DNA of 19,020 nucleotides, taken from positions 1-19,020 of the forward strand of contig USIB01000020.1 in NCBI GenBank assembly GCA_900554615.1, given 5' to 3'. Positions 7,204-13,168 of the stretch are shown here, piece after piece (positions within the stretch are counted from its first letter, which is position 1; each line of letters begins with the position of its first letter). Below the pieces are notes generated by a model that worked only from the letters and a program-made list of their open reading frames with translations, had not been told where the DNA came from and did no database searches. The translations under genes were made by a program, and so were the position numbers. The stretch comes from an uncultured Mycoplasmatota bacterium. GTDB taxonomy: Bacteria > Bacillota_I > Bacilli_A > RF39 > UBA660.

Positions 7204-8067
7204 TCATTTTTCTTCAATCATTTTAGTACCATCTAATTTAGTTATTCCTATAACATTACTATCATTTGCTAAAATGTTTATTTGCCTTATAGCAGTTGCA
7301 TTTAATTTTTCAAGTCTATCTTTTTGACTAATATTATTTTCTATCATACTAGCATTTAATACTTCTAAATTAGATAAAACAACTAGATGTAAAATATCAG
7401 TATAATCTCTAATATTGCCTTCTTTATCAGGATTATTTTCTCTCCACTCTTTAGCAGTCATTCCAAATAGTGCTACATTTATTACATCTGCTTCACTTGC
7501 ATATATAAATAATTTTTGTTTATCTGTAAGTGTTGGTACTATATTTTCTTTTATACTATCAGTATGTATTCTATAATTTGTTTTTGATAAACTTCTTCTT
7601 ACTGACCATTCTATTTTTTTCTGATATGTTTCATTATATTTTAATCTTTCAAATTCTTTAATTAAATATAACTTAAATGCTGAATCTATCCAAGAAGCAA
7701 ATTCTAAAGCAATATCTGGATGTGCAAAAGTTCCACCATCATACTTGCCTCTTTTGCTAATGAATCCTTTAGAGTTTGTAGAACTTATCCATCTTGACGG
7801 GCTCATAGTAAACGAATTGTTAGCAGCATCATTTTTAAACTCGCGAAATTCCGCTAGTTTAAAATTGTCATTAAAAAGTTCTTCCCATAATGAATAAAAA
7901 TCAAACGAACTTTTATTACTCATCCATTTAATAATAACATCCCCTGGGTTATTAGGATTTTTATACCTTGCTAAATCTGTCAAAGAAATATAATCAACAC
8001 CATTAACGCTCATCACTTTAACTAAATTATCTTTTACATGCATTTTAGTTATAATTTTATTATGCAA
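7204..8067 (-). CDS. KilA-N domain protein
   Basis: A 287-residue protein. The N-terminal two thirds is a KilA-N domain: VNGVDYISLTDLARYKNP, VIIKWMSNKSSFDFYSLWEE, MSPSRWISST, then GKYDGGTFAHPDIALEFASW and FKLYLIKEFERLK. KilA-N domains bind DNA and are common in phage antirepressors and in chromosomal orphans of phage origin. The C-terminal part (YASEADVINVALFGMTAKEWR, broken here after 20 residues of a longer conserved block, then a helical tail) is typical of bacterial chromosomal members. The best start is a TTG at 8067 with GGAAG 9 nt upstream; an ATG at 8043 lacks a ribosome site. It heads the operon leading to hisS and has its own promoter. It ends in TGA overlapping a possible ATG of the next gene. 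No integrase or phage genes are nearby. Confidence 0.85.
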   Translation of the reverse strand: MHNKIITKMHVKDNLVKVMSVNGVDYISLTDLARYKNPNNPGDVIIKWMSNKSSFDFYSLWEELFNDNFKLAEFREFKNDAANNSFTMSPSRWISSTNSKGFISKRGKYDGGTFAHPDIALEFASWIDSAFKLYLIKEFERLKYNETYQKKIEWSVRRSLSKTNYRIHTDSIKENIVPTLTDKQKLFIYASEADVINVALFGMTAKEWRENNPDKEGNIRDYTDILHLVVLSNLEVLNASMIENNISQKDRLEKLNATAIRQINILANDSNVIGITKLDGTKMIEEK

Positions 8068-8125
8068 TGTAGCCCACTTCCTTTCTATTGTTTACTATTA
8101 CTTTCTTTCACTTCCTCACTTACTT

Positions 8126-8154
8126 ATTATAATATATTTTTTTAAACTTGTAAA
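8126..8154 (-). promoter_or_regulatory. Putative sigma-A promoter of the KilA-N/hisS operon
   Basis: Minus-strand TTTACA (8149-8154), 17-bp spacer, TATAAT (8126-8131). The predicted leader is about 50 nt, purine-rich, with GGAAGTG occurring twice. Confidence 0.65.
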
Positions 8155-8195
8155 TTATATATTTTATAATTAAATTAAAATATATATCTTTAATA

Positions 8196-8248
8196 CCTGT
8201 TCCAATCAACATACAATCATATCCCCTTTGTATGTAGAAAAGAACAAG
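8196..8248 (-). other. Two-tier hairpin behind truA
   Basis: Outer stem CCTGTTC (8196-8202) with GAACAAG (8242-8248), 7 bp with one G-U pair on the minus-strand transcript. Inner stem ACATACAA / TTGTATGT (8209-8216 with 8228-8235), 8 bp, with an 11-nt loop. The two tiers are joined by 6-nt strands on each side. It lies between the truA stop and the KilA-N promoter. There is no T-tract, so it may be a 3' UTR structure, a weak terminator or a small RNA. The G-U pair favours minus-strand transcription. Confidence 0.45.
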
Positions 8249-8291
8249 CAAATACTATTTCGACTATATTCTAATCAAAACAATCACAAAA

Positions 8292-9032
8292 CTAGTAAAA
8301 GACATTCTTCAAATACAATCCCTCACTGTTAGCGGTCTTACCAGCGGCCCTTCTATCCTCTTTTGAAAGTATTTCTATTATATCTTCACTTCTTAGTTTA
8401 CCTTCTCCAACCATTATCAAAGTTCCAACAATATTTCTAACCATATATCTTAAGAAACCAGTTCCAACAAATACTAGTATTATTTTATTAATATCCTTAG
8501 TATCTCTTATTAAATTAGTTTGTGATATAGTTCTTATATAATCATCTTTTTCTTCATCAGTTTTAGTAAAAGATTTAAAGTTATGCGTGCCCTCTAGATA
8601 CTTCATTGCCCTCTCCATCTCTACTACATCTAATTTCTTATTATATTGATAAACATAATTCCTCTCTAAAGGGTTATATTCTCCCATATTCAATATATAA
8701 ATATATTCCTTTCCTATCGCAGAAAATCTAGCATGAAAGTCTTCCTTTACTTCTTCAACTTTTCTTACAAAAATATCCTCAGGAAGAAGACTATTAAGTC
8801 CCTTAGATAACTTTTCAGGTGTAATATTCATATCCAAATCAAAATGTATCTTTTGAGCAAGAGCATGAACACCAGCATCAGTTCTACCAGAAGCATGTAC
8901 CTCTATTTTCTTACCACCACTTATCTCCTTTAATACCTTCTCTAACTCTCCTTGAATAGTTCTCATCTTTGGCTGTTTCTGATATCCAGAAAAGGCTGTT
9001 CCATCATAACTTACTGTAATTAAATATCTCAT
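8292..9032 (-). CDS. truA: tRNA pseudouridine(38-40) synthase TruA
   Basis: A 246-residue enzyme that makes pseudouridine at positions 38-40 of the tRNA anticodon arm. The motif ASGRTDAGVHA holds the catalytic Asp (D52). Other family blocks are YDGTAFSGYQKQP at the N-terminus, FHARFSAIGKEYIY, GTHNFKSFTK and FLRYMVRNIVGTLIMVGEG. The length is normal. The ATG at 9032 has a strong AGGGAGG site. It follows ecfT by 14 nt, and ecfA1-ecfA2-ecfT-truA is the order found in many Firmicutes next to ribosomal protein genes. Here rplM/rpsI do not follow and rplQ does not precede, so the module has been separated from the ribosomal cluster. Confidence 0.97.
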   Translation of the reverse strand: MRYLITVSYDGTAFSGYQKQPKMRTIQGELEKVLKEISGGKKIEVHASGRTDAGVHALAQKIHFDLDMNITPEKLSKGLNSLLPEDIFVRKVEEVKEDFHARFSAIGKEYIYILNMGEYNPLERNYVYQYNKKLDVVEMERAMKYLEGTHNFKSFTKTDEEKDDYIRTISQTNLIRDTKDINKIILVFVGTGFLRYMVRNIVGTLIMVGEGKLRSEDIIEILSKEDRRAAGKTANSEGLYLKNVFY

Positions 9033-9046
9033 TTTTTACCTCCCTA

Positions 9047-9787
9047 CTAATAAAATATTACTATACCTAATATTACTATATTTAAAAAAAGTAATATACT
9101 ATCTATCTTTCTCCAACTATTTGTTCTAAGATTAGTTCTAGACTTACCATAATTATATAATCTTAAATCCATAATATCTCCCAAAGACTCTGACTTCTTA
9201 AGCGATAAAATAAACATTGGAATAAATACTCCTACTAAAGAAGATATCTTAACCCTTATATTCTTACTATCAAAATCTATACCTCTTAATTTTTGAGATT
9301 TAATTATCCTACTAGATTCCATAGTAAGCGTAGGTATATATCTTATAGTTAATGTTATTATCATAGCAATATCATTTACTGGAATATAATTACTTAAAGG
9401 TTTTAATATCTTTTCTATACCATAAGTTATTTCACTAGTACTAGTAGTATAAGTTAAAGCACTACTATAAATAATTATAAATATTAGCTTATATAAATCA
9501 AATATTATATTACTAATACTAGAATAAAATATTAAATCTATAATAAATATAAATATTAAAAATATCTTTATACTATATATATTTTTCAAATAAGTTATTA
9601 TACTTATATTACTATATATCATCATTAACACTAAATAACAAGTAAGCATTAATATATCAATATAACTATCAATAAAGAATATACTCCCTATCATTATAAA
9701 TAGAGATATTATCTTAAATATAGGGCTTAATCTATGAATAACTGAAGTCTTATTATAATATTTTCCAAAAGTTATATTATTAAACAT
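9047..9787 (-). CDS. ecfT: ECF transporter transmembrane subunit EcfT
   Basis: A 246-residue membrane protein with four to five hydrophobic segments in the first two thirds and one at the C-terminus. The coupling-helix region reads SSRIIKSQKLRGIDF and, about 40 residues on, GDIMDLRLYNYGKSRTN. These match the two Ala-Arg-Gly coupling motifs of EcfT, although the first is LRG and the second LRLYNYG, both divergent. EcfT couples the ATPase pair to exchangeable vitamin- or metal-binding S components, none of which is in this window. Its start overlaps the ecfA2 end by 8 nt. Its divergent coupling motifs fit the divergent ATPases upstream. Confidence 0.9.
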   Translation of the reverse strand: MFNNITFGKYYNKTSVIHRLSPIFKIISLFIMIGSIFFIDSYIDILMLTCYLVLMMIYSNISIITYLKNIYSIKIFLIFIFIIDLIFYSSISNIIFDLYKLIFIIIYSSALTYTTSTSEITYGIEKILKPLSNYIPVNDIAMIITLTIRYIPTLTMESSRIIKSQKLRGIDFDSKNIRVKISSLVGVFIPMFILSLKKSESLGDIMDLRLYNYGKSRTNLRTNSWRKIDSILLFLNIVILGIVIFY

Positions 9788-10559
9788 TTCTATATATATC
9801 CTTCATTAATTCCTTAATATCAAAAGTCGTCTCAAGATTAATACCCTTCTTCTTATTAGAAGTATTTATAAAATCCACTATTTTAGGAACCTCTATACCA
9901 GAAGACTTAACCTTATCTATATTATTAAGTAATTCCTTCTTATTTCCACTACTTGTTATTTTACCTTTTTTTAATATCATATAATTATCAGTTAATCTAA
10001 GAGCAAACTCCATATCACTAGTAAATACTATAATAGTTTTATGATAACTATTTTTTAACCTTTTTAATAATTTTATTAAATATTCTATATTCCTATTATC
10101 TAAGTAAATAGTGGGCTCATCAATTATAATTAGTTTAGGATTAAGAGATAAAACTACTGCTAAAGAAAGAAGTGTCTTCTCTCCACTAGATAAATCAAAA
10201 GGATTCTTATCTAAGTAACTATCATCTAGTCCTACCATCTTTAAAGAGTCTACTATTCTCTTATCCAAAATATCAGTCTTATAATTATATTTATTCAAAC
10301 CAAAAGATATCTCTTCTTTTACACTACTAAAGATAAAAGATTCTTCAGGATTTTGAAATACATAACCAAGTTCTCTACCAACATAACTATTAATCACTTC
10401 TCCATCAATATCCTTTATTAATCCTACTAAAATATAACTAAGTAATGATTTACCACCACCAGAAGTAGATAATACTGTAGTTATCTTTCCATCTTCAAAA
10501 GTATAATTTATATTCTTTAATTTATCCTTATACGATACCTTATTCAATACTATGGCCAT
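9780..10559 (-). CDS. ecfA2: ECF transporter ATPase with degenerate Walker A and switch His
   Basis: A 259-residue ABC ATPase. The P-loop reads STSGGGKS (31-38): the first Gly of GxxGxGKS is Ser, while Lys37 is kept. The Q-loop is intact (YVFQNPEES, Q69), the signature is LSSGE (123-127), Walker B is LIIIDE (143-148) and the D-loop Asp is kept (D154 in IYLDN). The switch His is replaced: the place of ITHD is taken by FTSD, with S181. It therefore keeps the parts lent to the partner's ATP site, but its own nucleotide pocket looks weakened. It is the second ATPase of the ECF module, overlapping ecfA1 by 10 nt and ecfT by 8 nt. The frame is intact throughout, so decay into a pseudogene is unlikely. 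Confidence 0.9.
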   Translation of the reverse strand: MAIVLNKVSYKDKLKNINYTFEDGKITTVLSTSGGGKSLLSYILVGLIKDIDGEVINSYVGRELGYVFQNPEESFIFSSVKEEISFGLNKYNYKTDILDKRIVDSLKMVGLDDSYLDKNPFDLSSGEKTLLSLAVVLSLNPKLIIIDEPTIYLDNRNIEYLIKLLKRLKNSYHKTIIVFTSDMEFALRLTDNYMILKKGKITSSGNKKELLNNIDKVKSSGIEVPKIVDFINTSNKKKGINLETTFDIKELMKDIYRNV

Positions 10560-11362
10560 AATTTATTCATAACCTCCCCACTATCAAAGTAAACTCTATC
10601 AAGCAAATCATATAACATTAAGTTATGAGATAATTTTACGATAAATGGTAAGTTAAAACCTAATTTTTCTAATGTTTCATCCTTATATATTTCTTCTTTA
10701 GTACCCTTCATAACTATCTTCCCCTTATCAAGTACTATAATATTATCAGAATATAAAGTATCCTCTAAATCATGAGTTATTAAAATAACAGTTAACTTAT
10801 ATTCCTTTTGATATTCCTTTAATAACTTAAATACCAATTTCTTATCACTAGGAGTTAATTTATATATAGATTCATCTAATAAAATAATCTTAGGCTTATG
10901 TATAATAGAAGACGCTATCATTACCTTTTCCTTTTCACTATTAGTTAGTTCCTCAGGTGATTTATCTAAAATAGATTCCAATTTAAACTTCTTTGCTATA
11001 ACCTCTATACTTTTAATCATCTCTTTATTAGAATATTCTAGATTCTCCAAAGTAAAGACTAAATCATCTCTAACAGTCTCACCTATAAAATGACTATCTG
11101 CATCATTAAAACAAACAGAAAATACTCTTCTTATCTTTTTTAAGTAGAAGTCATTTAATAAATAACCATCTATTGATATATAACCATCTGCCTTATATAA
11201 ACCTATTAATATCTTAGCAAGTGTACTTTTACCAGAACCATTTTTACCTATAATAGTAGTAAAACTTCCCTCTTTTATTTCTAAATTAAAATTTTTAAAT
11301 AAATAATCTTCTTTTTTATATTTAAATGACATATTCACTATCTTTATAATACTCTTCTCCAT
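10550..11362 (-). CDS. ecfA1: ECF transporter ATPase with intact Walker A but degenerate signature
   Basis: A 270-residue ABC ATPase. The P-loop GKNGSGKST (39-47) is canonical, Walker B is IILLDE (159-164) and the switch His is present (H197 in LITHD). The signature has decayed to LTNSE (139-143, for LSGGQ), the D-loop Asp is Thr170 (IYKLTP) and the Q-loop Gln is Asn86 (VCFNDADSHFIG). The pattern is the mirror image of its partner: it keeps its own ATP pocket but lends a poor signature and D-loop to the partner's site. The C-terminal region is typical of EcfA. The ATG at 11362 has GAGGGAAG. It is the first gene of ecfA1-ecfA2-ecfT-truA and has a clear promoter just upstream. Confidence 0.9.
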   Translation of the reverse strand: MEKSIIKIVNMSFKYKKEDYLFKNFNLEIKEGSFTTIIGKNGSGKSTLAKILIGLYKADGYISIDGYLLNDFYLKKIRRVFSVCFNDADSHFIGETVRDDLVFTLENLEYSNKEMIKSIEVIAKKFKLESILDKSPEELTNSEKEKVMIASSIIHKPKIILLDESIYKLTPSDKKLVFKLLKEYQKEYKLTVILITHDLEDTLYSDNIIVLDKGKIVMKGTKEEIYKDETLEKLGFNLPFIVKLSHNLMLYDLLDRVYFDSGEVMNKLWP

Positions 11363-11383
11363 AACTTCCCTCTTGTATTTATT

Positions 11384-11412
11384 ATTATATATTAAATATA
11401 TATAAAATACAA
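11384..11412 (-). promoter_or_regulatory. Putative sigma-A promoter of the ecfA1-ecfA2-ecfT-truA operon
   Basis: Minus-strand TTGTAT (11407-11412), 17-bp spacer, TATAAT (11384-11389), 21 bp before the ATG at 11362. It separates the transporter operon from the HIRAN gene upstream. Confidence 0.6.
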
Positions 11413-11418
11413 GGTTAG

Positions 11419-11460
11419 AAAAGGAAAAAATCTCTTTATTTGAAGATATTTTCTTTTCCC
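11419..11460 (-). terminator. Possible terminator of the HipA/HIRAN operon
   Basis: On the minus strand ATCTT pairs with GAGAT (one G-U pair, 8-nt loop). The flanks extend this imperfectly (GGGAAAAGAAAA upstream, TTTTTTCC downstream) with a run of six T directly after the stem. It lies between the HIRAN gene and the ecfA1 promoter, where a terminator is expected. Confidence 0.4.
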
Positions 11461-11498
11461 TTAATATAAATCTTTAATTCTAATTTTGTTATCCACTT

Positions 11499-11540
11499 GT
11501 GTATCACTTTGTGTATCACTTTGTGTATCACTTGTGTATA
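11499..11540. repeat. 12-bp tandem repeats between the HIRAN gene and ecfA1
   Basis: Three full units of GTGTATCACTT(T) at 11499, 11511 and 11523 plus a partial fourth (GTGTATA, 11534), with periods of 12, 12 and 11 bp. A degenerate unit, TATCCACTT, precedes them. The surrounding 11461-11599 holds no gene. They could be protein binding sites or a minisatellite formed by slippage. Confidence 0.75.
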
Positions 11541-11599
11541 TTAGTATGGATATAAAACTAAAATAAGTAAAGAAAAAAAGCAATAACTATGCTTTTAAT

Positions 11600-12280
11600 C
11601 TAAATATCAAAAATTAATTTTACACTTGCAGTAATATTTTCGTCTGATAATGGTGAATCAAAATTAAGACTTTTTATCATAGCAGAATAATTCATTCCTT
11701 TTTGAAGTTTTTCTGATAGTTGTTTAGCATAATATCTAGGAACATATCCTAAATGATAACTATTTTTACCATCATTATACATAACCTTAATTGCATTATT
11801 ATCAAATTCATTATCAGAATCTATTACAAGTAACAATTTATCATTAATTTTTAAAATCTTTTTACATTTATTAATATCGTGACAGTGTCTAGTACCCGCT
11901 ATATCAAATTCAATTTTATTTAAATCAAATGCTGGTACAAATTCGTAGTCGTCAGTTATTAGTCTTCCTCTAGTGGCCTTCAAAATATCAAAATCATTAG
12001 AATCTTTTTCTAAATTATAACTATTTAGTATTTCTAAATAATCAGGTCTTGAAACATTCGGTAATCTAGTCTTAATATTCATGAATAATACTTCATTCTT
12101 ATAAACTTTCTTAGTATCTTCAAACCCTGGAAAATACTTAAAACCTTTTTCAGTAGCGGCATCTAATTCTGGATTTTCATATTTAAAAATATAATTCTTT
12201 TCTTCCTTTGTTAATACTCCTACTTTGTATCTTCTACGAGAATAGGGTTCTTTCCAAATAAGCCATAGTTCATTTTTCAT
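11600..12280 (-). CDS. HipS-like/HIRAN fusion protein, partner of the HipA-like kinase
   Basis: About 226 residues in two parts. Residues 1-115 resemble the N-terminal subdomain of HipA (the part that is separate as HipS in HipBST systems): LWLIWKEPYSRRRYKVGVL, then YFPGF at the place of HipA FPPF, then NDFDILKATRGRLI at the place of DDFDLLAATG. Residues 122-205 form a HIRAN domain: FDIAGTRHCHD, DNEFDNNAIKV, HLGYVPRYYAKQLSEKLQKG. HIRAN domains bind DNA ends or sit in DNA-repair proteins. The frame extends three codons to an ATG at 12289, but AGGGAG lies directly against that codon and 9 nt from the ATG at 12280, so the latter is preferred. It overlaps the kinase gene by 11 nt, implying translational coupling. 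The HipS assignment rests on motif resemblance only. Confidence 0.75.
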   Translation of the reverse strand: MKNELWLIWKEPYSRRRYKVGVLTKEEKNYIFKYENPELDAATEKGFKYFPGFEDTKKVYKNEVLFMNIKTRLPNVSRPDYLEILNSYNLEKDSNDFDILKATRGRLITDDYEFVPAFDLNKIEFDIAGTRHCHDINKCKKILKINDKLLLVIDSDNEFDNNAIKVMYNDGKNSYHLGYVPRYYAKQLSEKLQKGMNYSAMIKSLNFDSPLSDENITASVKLIFDI

Positions 12281-13148
12281 TATTCTCATCTCCCTTAATT
12301 TTATTAAGTAAAATATCTCTTTGCTTTCTTAGATAACATATTATATATTCTTTTTGACCATTAGTCAATAATTCACTTGGAATTCTATTTACTATCAAAT
12401 CTATATCATTATCTGCCAATTTGTTTAAATTATCAATTTCAGTTTTTACTATTTCGTGATAATTTTTATTTAAAAAGTCTATAAGTTCAAAATGTTTGTA
12501 TCTTTTTTTCTTATCTTCCTTGTATATCAAAGTTTTACTCCTATTTATATAGGCATCAAAATCTTTTTCACCATTCTGAAATTTTTTTAACATATCTTTA
12601 TTCTTAAATTCTCTTAACAAACTATCACCATTATCATATAGCGGAGATATAGAGCATTTACCATTCTTTTCGGTAATTCCCCAATTTTCTTCATGTCTAT
12701 CTTGTTCTCCTATTAAAGCATCAAAAACCATTATTCTTATAAATCCTTGAAACAAACTCTTATCGATTTCATCTAATGTTTTCTTAATATTTGATACTGT
12801 ATAATATTCATTTCTTTCATTACTTCCTTTATTTAAATATGTAACAATATCAGTATGTGGTGATGTCTCTCTATCAGAGAACAAATAATTTAATACTCCT
12901 ATATTATTTTCTGTATCTTTAGCAAGTTCAATTTTTGCACATTTATATCCCAATACTTTAGCAATTTCATAGGCCATCTTTTCTGAGCACGCTTCACTGC
13001 ACTCATAATTTTCATGTTCATATTTAAACATAGTAATTTTTTTATTTTTATCTAATCCCAACTTTTTTCTCCGTGCACCTTTTAAAATTGTATCATTGTT
13101 TATAAAATTAAAATCTTTTGTTTCTATCTTTATTTTATAATATCTCAT
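12270..13148 (-). CDS. HipA/CtkA-like serine/threonine kinase, stand-alone core
   Basis: A 292-residue protein with the HipA-type kinase core. Likely ATP-binding Lys is K42 in ITMFKYE. The family helix SEKMAYEIAKVLGY follows at 55-68. The catalytic loop is IGEQDRHEENWG with D150 and N155, and the metal Asp is D172 in SPLYDNGD. HipA itself is about 440 residues; the N-terminal subdomain is absent here and seems to be in the next gene. The size and arrangement recall CtkA and HipT. HipA/HipT toxins phosphorylate aminoacyl-tRNA synthetases; the target here is unknown. No Ser is obvious in the Gly-rich loop region (ILKGARRKKLG) where HipA autophosphorylates. No HipB-type repressor is nearby. It has a strong GAGGGGG ribosome site and lies 20 nt behind the degenerate histidine kinase gene. 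Confidence 0.82.
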   Translation of the reverse strand: MRYYKIKIETKDFNFINNDTILKGARRKKLGLDKNKKITMFKYEHENYECSEACSEKMAYEIAKVLGYKCAKIELAKDTENNIGVLNYLFSDRETSPHTDIVTYLNKGSNERNEYYTVSNIKKTLDEIDKSLFQGFIRIMVFDALIGEQDRHEENWGITEKNGKCSISPLYDNGDSLLREFKNKDMLKKFQNGEKDFDAYINRSKTLIYKEDKKKRYKHFELIDFLNKNYHEIVKTEIDNLNKLADNDIDLIVNRIPSELLTNGQKEYIICYLRKQRDILLNKIKGDENNEK

Positions 13149-13168
13149 AAAATCCCCCTCAATAATAA

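Noticed and set aside
7187..7207. UGA read as Trp (Mollicutes code) at the end of the KilA-N gene
   Set aside because: Readthrough would add only a few codons, and Trp is encoded by TGG in all recognised motifs. The TGA overlapping ATG fits a normal stop.
7204..8067. KilA-N gene as part of a prophage
   Set aside because: All neighbours are housekeeping or orphan chromosomal genes. There is no integrase, repressor, structural gene or attachment site repeat.
9780..11362. The unusual ATPase motifs as sequencing errors or pseudogene decay
   Set aside because: Both frames are full length, the changes are substitutions in place rather than shifts, and the losses complement each other across the two subunits.
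11489..11498. TTATCCACT resembles a DnaA box
   Set aside because: It differs from TTATCCACA, stands alone, and the neighbouring 12-bp repeats do not match the box. No dnaA or dnaN is nearby.
11499..11540. Tandem repeats as a CRISPR array
   Set aside because: Units are 11-12 bp with no spacers, and no cas genes are present.
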